Shown piece after piece: positions 16,464 through 24,646 of a stretch of DNA of 64,000 bases. Source of the stretch: an uncultured Clostridia bacterium (lineage in GTDB: Bacteria; Bacillota; Clostridia; Christensenellales; Borkfalkiaceae). The notes under the pieces are model-generated. The model did no database searches and had not been told where the DNA came from. It worked only from the letters and a program-made list of their open reading frames with translations. How positions within the stretch are numbered: the first letter of the stretch is position 1; the number at the start of each line of letters is the position of its first letter. The position numbers were made by a program, and so were the translations under genes. The stretch lies in assembly GCA_944376335.1 (NCBI GenBank), contig CALWCH010000001.1:1-64000 (forward strand), written 5' to 3'.

Positions 16464-18284
16464 ATGCAAATCTTTCGCTTCGGCATGAAGTATTGGAAAA
16501 GATATCTTCCCCTCGACATCCTCGTCAAGGTGTTTTCGCTCATTGCGATCCTCTGCGATCTTCTTCTCCCGCTTCTTTCTGCGGGCATCATCGACTATGT
16601 GCTCTCTTACGACCCTCTAAATCCCGTTGACGAGGGATTCTTAAACTTTCTCTTTGACGGCCGCCTCGGCGCGCCTGCCTCGGGGGAGCTGTTCCTTTCG
16701 CTCGTCCTCATCTTTGCGGGCGTGTTTTTGGTGCGGATTGTGCTCTTGTACGCCAAAAACACCACCTTCCAGTGGTGCGGCGTCTCGATGGAGTGTGAGC
16801 TTCGTGCCGATACCTATGCGAAGCTCTTGGAGCTGGACGGCGAGACGCTCTCGCACTACAACATGGGGGAATTACTCACGACGATGAACCGCGATACCAT
16901 CTCCTTCAAGGAGCTGTATTCGCGCATGATCTTAAACATCTTCGACTCGGTCGTCGTCATCGTGCTGTCCGTCATAACGCTTGCGATGCTCGACTGGCGG
17001 CTTCTCTTTCTCCCCGTCGCCGTGGCACCCTTCTTCACGGTCGCGCTCATCAAGTACTTGAAACAGGCGCGCGTCATCTTCCGTGAGATACGAGAGAGCT
17101 ATTCAAGTATCAACCTCACCGTGCAGGAAAATATTGACGCCGTGCGCATCGTGCGCTCGTTCGCGGGCGAGGAGACGGAGATGGGAAAGTTCGACCGCGA
17201 CAACGGCCGCGTTGCCGAGCTCAACAAGAAAGAAGCCAAGCTCTCCGCGAAGTATAACAGCATCTTCACGCTCTGCCAGCAGGTGGGGTATGTGGGCACG
17301 GTCGCCGTCGCGTTCGCGCTCGTTCTAAACGGCAATATCGCCCTCGGGGCGCTCACCGCCGCGACAACGTACGTCACCAAGATCATCTCCCACATCATGC
17401 AGATAAGCCGCTCCTTCTACATGATGCAGAACCAGCTCGTCTCGGGGGCGCGGCTTAAAAAATTCCTCACCGAGGAAGGAGCGATCCATGACAGCCATTC
17501 GGCGCGCATCGCCTCGCCCAAACCGCACTTTATGCTCGAGGACGTCTCCATCACGTTGGGCGAAAAACCCGTTCTAAAGCACATTTCGCTCGACCTTCCT
17601 TACGGCAAGAAGCTGGGTGTGATGGGCGGCACGGGCAGCGGCAAGTCGGTACTCTTAAAGAGTTTGAGCCGCATCTACGACGTGACGGCGGGCGATATCA
17701 CCCTCGACGGCACGGACATCCGCGAGTACTCCCTCGAGGCATTGCGCTCGGAGTTCGCCTACGTCTTTCAGGACGTCTTTCTCTTCTCCAACACGGTGGA
17801 CGCCAACATCGCGTTTGCGCACCCCGATGTGCCCGAGGAAGAGGTCGTCCGCGCCACCGAGATCGCGCAGGCGGACGCCTTTGTCAACCATCTGGAGGCG
17901 GGGTATGAGACGGTCGTAGGCGAGCGCGGCGTGGGGCTTTCGGGCGGGCAGAAGCAGCGGCTCTCGATCGCCCGTGCCCTCATCAAGGGTGCGCCCGTTT
18001 TGGTGCTCGACGACGCCTCTTCCGCGCTCGACATGGCGACGGAAAGGCGCGTGCTCGACTCCATCAAAAAGCACCGCCCCGAGAGCACGCTCGTCATCGC
18101 GGCGCACCGCGTCTCTTCCGTGATGGACTGCGATGAAATCATCTACCTTCGCGACGGGGAGATCATCGAGCGCGGCACGGCGGAGGAACTTATTCAAAAG
18201 GGCGGGGCGTTTGCCGCCGTCTACCATCTGCAGACGAGCGACGGGCAGCTCGATGATTCTTCTTACGGGAGGGCGGAACTGTGA
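16464..18284 (+). CDS. ABC exporter half-transporter, degenerate-site subunit
   Basis: A 606-aa type I ABC exporter: an N-terminal six-helix membrane domain (about residues 1-330) and a C-terminal ATPase domain. Walker A GGTGSGKS is near residue 388, the signature LSGGQKQR near 491, Walker B VLVLDDAS near 511 and the switch His in AAHRVSS. The catalytic Glu after Walker B is Asp here, the mark of a degenerate site in heterodimeric exporters such as BmrC/BmrD and TM287/288. The stop overlaps the next ABC gene. The substrate (drug, lipid or peptide) cannot be told. Confidence 0.93.
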   Translation: MQIFRFGMKYWKRYLPLDILVKVFSLIAILCDLLLPLLSAGIIDYVLSYDPLNPVDEGFLNFLFDGRLGAPASGELFLSLVLIFAGVFLVRIVLLYAKNTTFQWCGVSMECELRADTYAKLLELDGETLSHYNMGELLTTMNRDTISFKELYSRMILNIFDSVVVIVLSVITLAMLDWRLLFLPVAVAPFFTVALIKYLKQARVIFREIRESYSSINLTVQENIDAVRIVRSFAGEETEMGKFDRDNGRVAELNKKEAKLSAKYNSIFTLCQQVGYVGTVAVAFALVLNGNIALGALTAATTYVTKIISHIMQISRSFYMMQNQLVSGARLKKFLTEEGAIHDSHSARIASPKPHFMLEDVSITLGEKPVLKHISLDLPYGKKLGVMGGTGSGKSVLLKSLSRIYDVTAGDITLDGTDIREYSLEALRSEFAYVFQDVFLFSNTVDANIAFAHPDVPEEEVVRATEIAQADAFVNHLEAGYETVVGERGVGLSGGQKQRLSIARALIKGAPVLVLDDASSALDMATERRVLDSIKKHRPESTLVIAAHRVSSVMDCDEIIYLRDGEIIERGTAEELIQKGGAFAAVYHLQTSDGQLDDSSYGRAEL

Positions 18285-20056
18285 AGCGCAATACCTACTT
18301 CATGGACGAGGAAGTCAAGGCGGACAAGGTCGACGTCAAGTACCTAAAGCGCATGCTTTCGCGCATCGTGCCCTACAAAAAGCTCTTTTTGACGGCGCTT
18401 CTGCTGCTCGTCCTCTCGTCCGTTTTATCCCTGCTGCCGCCCGCCGTCATCCGGCTCGTCATCAACAGCGTCATTCCGCTGGAAGAGGGGCGCATGCGCG
18501 CGTTTGCGCTTTGCATGGCGGGGCTCGCCGTCATCGGGCTTGCGACCGCCGTTCTCCCTTATTTCTATCGCTCCATCATGGGTACGGTGGGGCACAGCGT
18601 CATTGCCGATTTGCGCCGCGAGATCTTCGCGCACCTTCAAGAGCTGCCCTTCGAGTACTACGACGCCCGCCCTGCGGGGAAGATCTCCATCCGCGTCACC
18701 GAGTACATCAACGAGCTCGCGGACTTCCTCACGTCCTATCTTTTGGACGCCATCGTCGACATCTTAAAGATCGTCGTCGCGACCATCCTGATGCTGTGTT
18801 TAAGCCCGCTGTTTACCGCCGTCGTGTATGCGGCGCTCATTCCGCTCACGCTTTCCGTGCTGCTCATCAAGCGCGCCGTGAGAAAGCTCTTCCGCACCCA
18901 CCGCGCCAAGAACAGCAACCGCAACGCCTTCATCGTCGAGTCTATCATGGGCGAGAAGGTCATCAAGAATTACAACCGCTCCGACTTCAATCAGAAGGTG
19001 TATTTCGATCTGCAGGAGGACAGCTTCAAGACGTGGATGAAGATCGTGCGGCGCAACGAGCTGAATGCGCCCGTCTCGGAATTCTTCTGGAACGCGGGCA
19101 CGATCGCGCTGTATGCCGTCGCGTTCGCGCTCATGACGGCGGGGGATACCGCCATTGCGGGCACCGTGATCGCGTTCACCCTCTACATGGGGCTGTGTTC
19201 GGAGCCGCTCCTTCAGATCACCGCCATTTTGCAGCAGCTTGCGCAGGTCTCGGCCAATTTGGAGCGCATCTACGAGACCATCGATACGCCCGTCTCCATT
19301 GCAGATAGGGGGGATGCCGCCGTGCTTTCCCGCATCGAGGGGAGGGTGGACTTCAACGACGTCACCTTTGGCTATGAGCCGCAAATTCATGTCCTCGAGC
19401 ACTTCGACCTCCATGTGCGCCCCGGGGAGAAGATCGCGCTCGTCGGCCCCACGGGAGCGGGCAAGACGACGGTCATCAACCTTTTAACGCGCTTTTACGA
19501 CGTTTCGGAGGGGAGCGTGATGGTGGACGGGCACGATGTGAGGGACGTGACGCTGCACTCCCTAAGAAAGGAAATAGGCGTCCTCATGCAGGAGCCCTGC
19601 CTCTTCCGAGGAACGCTTTTAGACAACATCCGCTACGGCACCCCCGAGGCGACGGATGAGGCGTGCATCGCTGCCGCCAAAAAGATCTATGCCGACCGCG
19701 TGGCGGCGCGCTTCCCCGACGGGTTTTATTCCGTGATCGGCGAGCGGGGAGAGGGGCTCTCGGCGGGCGAAAAGCAGCTCATTTCCTTTGCCCGCATCGT
19801 CTTAAAGAACCCCCGCATCATCATCTTGGACGAGGCGACGAGCTCTATCGACTCGGAGACCGAGCTTTTAATTCAGGGGGCGCTGGATACCATCCTCGAG
19901 GGCAAGACGGCGTTCATCGTGGCGCATCGCCTCTCGACCATCCGCAAGGCGGACAGAATTTTGTATATCGCCGACAAGGGCATCGCCGAGGCGGGCTCGC
20001 ACGAGGAACTCATGCAGCGGAAGGGCAGATATTATGCCCTCAACATGCGCCGATAG
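18281..20056 (+). CDS. ABC exporter half-transporter, partner subunit
   Basis: A 591-aa partner of the preceding gene, starting with GTG at 18,281 inside its stop codon (GTGA overlap). Walker A GPTGAGKT is near residue 388 and Walker B IIILDEATSSID near 513, with the catalytic Glu present. The signature is LSAGEKQ instead of LSGGQ, so the composite site formed with this motif is weakened. This pattern matches heterodimeric exporters in which one of two ATP sites is catalytic. The membrane domain occupies about residues 30-330. Confidence 0.93.
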   Translation: MKRNTYFMDEEVKADKVDVKYLKRMLSRIVPYKKLFLTALLLLVLSSVLSLLPPAVIRLVINSVIPLEEGRMRAFALCMAGLAVIGLATAVLPYFYRSIMGTVGHSVIADLRREIFAHLQELPFEYYDARPAGKISIRVTEYINELADFLTSYLLDAIVDILKIVVATILMLCLSPLFTAVVYAALIPLTLSVLLIKRAVRKLFRTHRAKNSNRNAFIVESIMGEKVIKNYNRSDFNQKVYFDLQEDSFKTWMKIVRRNELNAPVSEFFWNAGTIALYAVAFALMTAGDTAIAGTVIAFTLYMGLCSEPLLQITAILQQLAQVSANLERIYETIDTPVSIADRGDAAVLSRIEGRVDFNDVTFGYEPQIHVLEHFDLHVRPGEKIALVGPTGAGKTTVINLLTRFYDVSEGSVMVDGHDVRDVTLHSLRKEIGVLMQEPCLFRGTLLDNIRYGTPEATDEACIAAAKKIYADRVAARFPDGFYSVIGERGEGLSAGEKQLISFARIVLKNPRIIILDEATSSIDSETELLIQGALDTILEGKTAFIVAHRLSTIRKADRILYIADKGIAEAGSHEELMQRKGRYYALNMRR

Positions 20057-20067
20057 GGGCAAAGAAG

Positions 20068-20096
20068 TTGACATTTCCCGCCCCGAAGAGTAAAAT
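20068..20096 (+). promoter_or_regulatory. promoter of the Mrp ATPase gene
   Basis: TTGACA (20,068-20,073), 17-nt spacer, TAAAAT (20,091-20,096). The start is near 20,103. Confidence 0.82.
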
Positions 20097-20126
20097 GGGG
20101 CAGAATAAAACAGGATGGGTGAAATT

Positions 20127-20975
20127 ATGGCAGATTGTACGCACGACTGCTCTTCATGCAGCAGCAACTGTTCTTCGCGCGATGCGAAGTCTTTCATTAA
20201 ACCCCTCCACCCCGATGCGAAGGTCAAGCGCGTCGTCGCCGTCGCAAGCGGCAAGGGGGGAGTGGGCAAATCGCTCGTCACGGCGCTACTTGCGGCGCAT
20301 GCGAGCAAGCTCGGCAACCGCGTCGCCGTTCTCGATGCCGATATCACGGGGCCTTCCATCCCCAAGATGTTCGGCGCACACGACAGAGCGCGCGGCAGCG
20401 AGGGGGAGATTTACCCCGTCGTCTCAAAGAACGGCACGCAGCTCATGTCGATGAATTCGCTCTTAGACAGCGAGGATACGCCCGTCATCTGGCGCGGGTC
20501 GCTCATTGCCGGCGCGGCGCAGCAGTTCTGGACGGACGTCGTGTGGGATGACGTGGACATCATGTTCATCGATATGCCCCCGGGAACGGGCGACGTGCCC
20601 CTCACCGTCTTTCAGAGCATCCCTTTGAGCGGCGTTGTCATCGTCACCACCCCGCAGGACCTTGTGGAGATGATCGTGAAGAAGGCCGTCAACATGGCGG
20701 AGATGATGAATGTGCCCGTTTTAGGCCTTGTCGAGAACATGAGCTATCTCACCTGCCCCTGCTGCGGGCAGAAGATCGAGCCCTTCGGCGCGAGCAAGGC
20801 GGCGGCGCTCGCTCTCGAGCACCACATTCCCGCAACGGCGCGGCTTCCCATCGACCCCAACTTTGCGCGGCTTGCCGACGAGGGCATGATCGAGTACGCC
20901 GATACGGACGCATTGAAGGAGCTCTATTCCGTCATCGCTTCCTCGCGCGAGATCACGCGCGGCACGGCGGAGTAA
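20127..20975 (+). CDS. mrp: Mrp/NBP35-family P-loop ATPase (iron-sulfur cluster carrier)
   Basis: A 282-aa deviant Walker A ATPase (SGKGGVGKS at about residues 41-49) of the Mrp/ApbC family, which carries and delivers Fe-S clusters. The C-terminal CPCC motif binds the bridging cluster. A short N-terminal segment with four cysteines (CTHDCSSCSSNC) resembles the Cys-rich N-terminus of NBP35-type proteins. Start 20,127 is favoured over an in-frame ATG at 20,115, because AGGATGGG then serves as ribosome site and 20,115 is only 12 nt after the predicted transcript start. It is monocistronic. Confidence 0.88.
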   Translation: MADCTHDCSSCSSNCSSRDAKSFIKPLHPDAKVKRVVAVASGKGGVGKSLVTALLAAHASKLGNRVAVLDADITGPSIPKMFGAHDRARGSEGEIYPVVSKNGTQLMSMNSLLDSEDTPVIWRGSLIAGAAQQFWTDVVWDDVDIMFIDMPPGTGDVPLTVFQSIPLSGVVIVTTPQDLVEMIVKKAVNMAEMMNVPVLGLVENMSYLTCPCCGQKIEPFGASKAAALALEHHIPATARLPIDPNFARLADEGMIEYADTDALKELYSVIASSREITRGTAE

Positions 20976-20980
20976 GCGAA

Positions 20981-21028
20981 GAGAAAGCGCCGCGGCGGTC
21001 CTTTCGGGCCGCCGCGGCGCGTCTTTCT
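20981..21028. terminator. bidirectional terminator between convergent genes
   Basis: GCGCCGCGGCGG (20,987-20,998) pairs with CCGCCGCGGCGC (21,009-21,020). Flanking GAGAAA and TTTCTC extend the stem and give T-rich ends on both strands. Confidence 0.85.
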
Positions 21029-21035
21029 CAAAATT

Positions 21036-21569
21036 TTAGTCGGCAACTTCCACGGGTGCGGTGGCTGCAAAGCGGCGGGTGGACTCCACCGCGCTCTCAC
21101 AGCCCGCGCGCGTGTTGTAGTCGGCGCTGAAGGCTAAAAGTTTCCCGCTCGCATTCAAAAGCTGGAAGATGAAGTCGCCCATCTTGGTCTCAATGATGCG
21201 GAAATTGCCCTTTTGGATGTTGTTTTTGTACGTCTCGATGCCGCCCTTCGCGCCCGAGAGCGTCGTATAGTGCCCGCCCGAGAGCATCTTCTCCCCGTTG
21301 GAGGCGCGCAGTTCGAAGGTGTACCCGCCGTTCAAGGGCGAGATCACCCACTTGCCGCTGTACCCCTTTGCGGCAGGCTTTCTTTCGGGAGCGGGCTTTT
21401 CTGCGGGCTTCGGAGCCGCTTTCGGAGGCTTTGCCGCCTTGGCGGGCGCGGGCTTTTCGAGGGGTTTTTCGATGGGCTGTTCGGCAGGCTTCGGCGCCGG
21501 TTTGGCGGGCTTCTTGTCGTCCTCTTTGAGGGGTTTTATCTTGACTTTGACTTCGGGTTGCTTCTTCAT
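21036..21569 (-). CDS. YegP-like protein (two DUF1508 repeats) with Pro/Ala/Lys-rich N-terminal arm
   Basis: A 177-aa cytoplasmic protein. The start at 21,569 follows AAGGAGGTCCTC; an upstream in-frame ATG lacks a ribosome site and lies before the promoter start. Residues 1 to about 70 are low complexity, rich in Pro, Ala, Lys and Glu (KPAPKPAEQPIEKPLEKP). The C-terminal half has two DUF1508 repeats, GYTFELRASNGEKMLSGGHY and a second one around FIFQLLNASGKLLAFS. YegP-type proteins are small dimeric proteins of poorly known function. It has its own promoter, divergent from the flavoprotein gene at 21,687. Confidence 0.8.
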   Translation of the reverse strand: MKKQPEVKVKIKPLKEDDKKPAKPAPKPAEQPIEKPLEKPAPAKAAKPPKAAPKPAEKPAPERKPAAKGYSGKWVISPLNGGYTFELRASNGEKMLSGGHYTTLSGAKGGIETYKNNIQKGNFRIIETKMGDFIFQLLNASGKLLAFSADYNTRAGCESAVESTRRFAATAPVEVAD

Positions 21570-21618
21570 GAGGACCTCCTTGGGGGCGTGCGCCCGTCTC
21601 TTTGGTATCTTTTGTTCT

Positions 21619-21647
21619 ATTGTAGCACAAAAAGTCTGACCTGTCAA
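21619..21647 (-). promoter_or_regulatory. promoter of the YegP-like gene
   Basis: Minus strand TTGACA (21,647-21,642), 17-nt spacer, TACAAT (21,624-21,619). Confidence 0.82.
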
Positions 21648-21651
21648 TCCA

Positions 21652-21680
21652 TTGACAAATTTTTTCATTTGCTGTAAAAT
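21652..21680 (+). promoter_or_regulatory. promoter of the BaiN-like flavoprotein gene (leaderless)
   Basis: TTGACA (21,652-21,657), 17-nt spacer, TAAAAT (21,675-21,680). The ATG at 21,687 is 7 nt after the -10 box, so the transcript should begin at or next to the start codon. Confidence 0.8.
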
Positions 21681-21686
21681 GATTTC

Positions 21687-22832
21687 ATGAACGATATCGC
21701 CATCATCGGCGGGGGAGCTGCGGGGCTCACTGCCGCCGTCCTCTTAAAACGCGCGGGAAAGGACGTCACCCTCTTCGAACGGGGGGAGCGCCTCGGCCGC
21801 AAGCTCTCTGCAACGGGCAACGGGCAGGGGAACGTGACCAATGTGCATATGGGCGCGGAGCACTACCATACGGACGACGAAGGTTTGCTCGCCCGCGCGC
21901 TTGCGCGTTTCGGGGAGCGGGAGACGGTCGCCTTTTTAACTTCGCTCGGCGGCGTGTTTGTGCCCGATGCGCGCGGGAGAGTGTACCCCGCGGGCAGGCA
22001 GGCGTCGGCAGTTACAGATCTATTTCGCCGTGAGCTGGAGCGGCTCAAAGTCGATGTCCGTTTAAATGCCCAAGTCACCGCGCTTGCCCGCACCAAGGGC
22101 GGGTTTCTGCTGACAACGGCGCAGGGGAAGGAGCAATTTTCCGCGGTCATCTTGGCAGCGGGGGGCTGCGCCGCGCCCAACTTCGGCACGGACGGCTCTG
22201 CCTTCGCGCTCGCAAAGAGCGTGGGGCACACCGTATTGCCCTGCTCTCCCGTCTTGGTGCAGCTCAAGACCGACCCCCAAGAGGTGCGCGGGCTCAAGGG
22301 CATCCGCGTGGACGCGCTTCTCACCGTGCGGCGGAAGGGGAAGGAGATCTGCAAATTCCGCGGCGACGTCCTCTTCACCGAGAGCGGCATCTCGGGCGAC
22401 GCCGTGTTCCGCGCCTCGTCGTATGCGCTTTCGGGCGATGAGGTCGAAATCGATCTTTTACCCGATGTGCCCGAAGAACAGCTCCAAGCGGCACTTCAAA
22501 AGGGGGAGGGGGCGGACTGTTTACTCTGCGTCGTCAACAACGGGCTCGGGCGCTTCCTCTGGAAGAAGTGCAATGGCGAAAAGCGCCGCCTTTTATCCCT
22601 CTTAAAGGCGTTCCCCCTCACCGTGAAGGGCACTTTGGGCTTTGCCTATGCGCAGGCGACGCGCGGCGGCGTGCCCTTAAAAGAGGTCACGGAAAGCCTT
22701 GAAAGCCGCCTTGTTCCAAATTTATTCTTTGCGGGGGAGATGCTCAACGTGGACGGCGACTGCGGCGGCTACAATCTGCAGTGGGCGTTTACCTCTGCCC
22801 ATCTCGTTTCGGAGGCCATCTCATGCCGATAG
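21687..22832 (+). CDS. NAD(P)/FAD-dependent oxidoreductase, BaiN/HI0933-like
   Basis: A 381-aa flavoprotein. The FAD-binding Rossmann motif GGGAAGL is at residues 8-14, and the family motif RLGRKLSATGNGQGNVTN follows. The C-terminal TFFAGEMLNVDGDCGGYNLQWAF-type motif is also present. These proteins are annotated as aminoacetone- or bile-acid-oxidoreductase-like, but the true substrate is unknown. No ribosome site precedes the ATG and the -10 box ends 6 nt before it, so translation is probably leaderless. The next gene overlaps by 10 nt. Confidence 0.88.
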   Translation: MNDIAIIGGGAAGLTAAVLLKRAGKDVTLFERGERLGRKLSATGNGQGNVTNVHMGAEHYHTDDEGLLARALARFGERETVAFLTSLGGVFVPDARGRVYPAGRQASAVTDLFRRELERLKVDVRLNAQVTALARTKGGFLLTTAQGKEQFSAVILAAGGCAAPNFGTDGSAFALAKSVGHTVLPCSPVLVQLKTDPQEVRGLKGIRVDALLTVRRKGKEICKFRGDVLFTESGISGDAVFRASSYALSGDEVEIDLLPDVPEEQLQAALQKGEGADCLLCVVNNGLGRFLWKKCNGEKRRLLSLLKAFPLTVKGTLGFAYAQATRGGVPLKEVTESLESRLVPNLFFAGEMLNVDGDCGGYNLQWAFTSAHLVSEAISCR

Positions 22833-24340
22833 TCTATCACAATCTCACGCTCCGCCCCGGGAAGAAGGAGACCGAGCTTATCAAGCTTTGCGAGCGCAAG
22901 CTGCACGGGCAATGCCGCTACTTCCGCATTTTGAAGAAATCGCTCGACGCGCGCGACAAGGGCAACATCAAGTGGGTGTATTCGGTGGAGTGCTCCACCC
23001 GCCCCGAGGTGCCGCCCGTGCGCACCTACGAGCGCATCACCCGCCCTGCGCCGAAAGTTTTTATTGCGGGAGCGGGCCCGTGCGGGCTCTTTTGCGCCAT
23101 CAGGCTGATAAGGCACGGCATGCAGCCCCTCCTTTTGGAACGCGGCAAGCCCGTGGAGGAACGCGCGGAGGACATCTCCCGCTTCTTTTTGACGGGCGTT
23201 CTCGATGTGAACAGCAACGTGCAGTTCGGCGAGGGCGGCGCGGGCACGTTCTCGGACGGCAAGCTCTACACGCAGACCAACAGCCCCTTCCACCGCGAAA
23301 TTTTGGAGACGTTCGTCGAGTTCGGCGCGCCCGAGGAAATAGCCTATTTGGGGCGCCCGCACATCGGGAGCGATAAGCTGCGCCTCGTCGTCGCCAATAT
23401 GCGGCGCTATATTCTGGAGCACGGCGGGGAGATCCGCTATCAGGCGAAGCTTGAGGACGTGCGCATCGAGGGCGGCGCGCTCAAAGAAATTTGCGTGAAC
23501 GGCGCATGGGAAGAGGCGAAACTTTTGGTGCTCGCCGTCGGCCACAGCGCGCGGGATACCTTTGAGATGCTTTTATCCCGCGGCTTTCAAATGGAGGGCA
23601 AGGACTTTGCGGTGGGGGTGCGCATCGAGCATCTGCAGGCGCGCATCGGCAGGGCGCAGTACGGCGAGGGATATGCGGCGCTCCCTGCCGCCGACTACAA
23701 GCTCGTCTCGCATGCCTCGGAGCGGGCGGTGTTTACCTTCTGCATGTGCCCCGGGGGCGTCGTCATTCCCGCCGCGAGCGAGGAGGGGGGCGTCGTCGTC
23801 AACGGCATGAGCAACTTTGCGCGTGATGAACGGAACGCCAACTCTGCGCTCGTCGTGCAGGTGAGAAGGGAGGACTTCGGCGAGGGGCCGCTTGCGGGCG
23901 TTGCCTTTCAGAGGAAGATCGAGCGGGCGGCGTATGCGGCGGCGGGCGGCGGGTATCTCGCCCCCGTGCAGCTTGTCGGGGACTTCCTCGCAAAGAAGGA
24001 GAGCTACTACTTCGGCGAGGTCAAACCCTCGTATGCGCGCGGCACGGCGTTTGCGCCCGTGGATGCCTATCTCCCGCCCCAAGTGACTTCGGCTCTCCGT
24101 GCCGCCATTCCCGATATGGACCTGCGTCTTTTCGGGTTTGCTTCGCCCGAGGCGGTGCTCTCGGGCGTCGAATCGCGCACCAGCTCCCCCGTACGCATCG
24201 TGCGCGGGGAAAGGTTCGAGGCGGCGGGCATCTCGGGCGTCTTTCCTGCAGGGGAGGGCTGCGGCTATGCGGGGGGCATCACCTCTGCCGCCGCGGACGG
24301 GCTGCGCGTTGCCGCTTCGATCGCAGAGCGCTATCTTTGA
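22823..24340 (+). CDS. FAD-dependent dehydrogenase of uncharacterised COG2509 type
   Basis: A 505-aa protein. The ATG at 22,823 overlaps the previous gene by 10 nt and has CGGAGG 7 nt upstream. A small N-terminal alpha/beta domain (about residues 1-70) precedes the FAD-binding motif GAGPCGLFCAI. Further motifs are QFGEGGAGTFSDGKLYT and the C-terminal GEGCGYAGGITSAAADG, which contacts FAD. Many Firmicutes carry this protein, and its reaction is unknown. Overlap with the BaiN-like gene suggests an operon of two flavoproteins. Confidence 0.87.
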   Translation: MPIVYHNLTLRPGKKETELIKLCERKLHGQCRYFRILKKSLDARDKGNIKWVYSVECSTRPEVPPVRTYERITRPAPKVFIAGAGPCGLFCAIRLIRHGMQPLLLERGKPVEERAEDISRFFLTGVLDVNSNVQFGEGGAGTFSDGKLYTQTNSPFHREILETFVEFGAPEEIAYLGRPHIGSDKLRLVVANMRRYILEHGGEIRYQAKLEDVRIEGGALKEICVNGAWEEAKLLVLAVGHSARDTFEMLLSRGFQMEGKDFAVGVRIEHLQARIGRAQYGEGYAALPAADYKLVSHASERAVFTFCMCPGGVVIPAASEEGGVVVNGMSNFARDERNANSALVVQVRREDFGEGPLAGVAFQRKIERAAYAAAGGGYLAPVQLVGDFLAKKESYYFGEVKPSYARGTAFAPVDAYLPPQVTSALRAAIPDMDLRLFGFASPEAVLSGVESRTSSPVRIVRGERFEAAGISGVFPAGEGCGYAGGITSAAADGLRVAASIAERYL

Positions 24341-24503
24341 GAAAAAAGGGCGTAAAGCGCTGCATTTCACGCTGGATTCGCGCGAATTCGCTGCCTTTTA
24401 ATGCGCCTATCACACAGAATACACGCGGGTAGGGTATATTACTCTTGCAAGCGCAGGAAGCAGCTTACACTCCATAATTTTTTCATATTCTCTCACTTAG
24501 GCA
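24341..24503. other. noncoding stretch after the flavoprotein operon
   Basis: About 160 nt without a convincing ORF, hairpin or promoter of good spacing. Confidence 0.4.
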
Positions 24504-24530
24504 AAGCCCCTCCCCCTCGGAGGGGTTTTG
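24504..24530 (+). terminator. terminator after the flavoprotein operon
   Basis: CCCCTCC (24,507-24,513) pairs with GGAGGGG (24,519-24,525), followed by TTTTG; A-rich on the left side. Confidence 0.75.
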
Positions 24531-24567
24531 TCTTGAAAATTTTTCTGTGAAAATTTTAGCTATCCTA

Positions 24568-24596
24568 TTGTAATCTGAAACAGTTTATGGTAGAAT
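24568..24596 (+). promoter_or_regulatory. promoter of the GH43 lipoprotein gene
   Basis: TTGTAA (24,568-24,573), 17-nt spacer, TAGAAT (24,591-24,596). No sugar-responsive operator was recognised. Confidence 0.72.
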
Positions 24597-24646
24597 GAAA
24601 TAAACATCTGCGGTGGGCGGAGCGCCCATCGGAAAGGGGGGAAACT

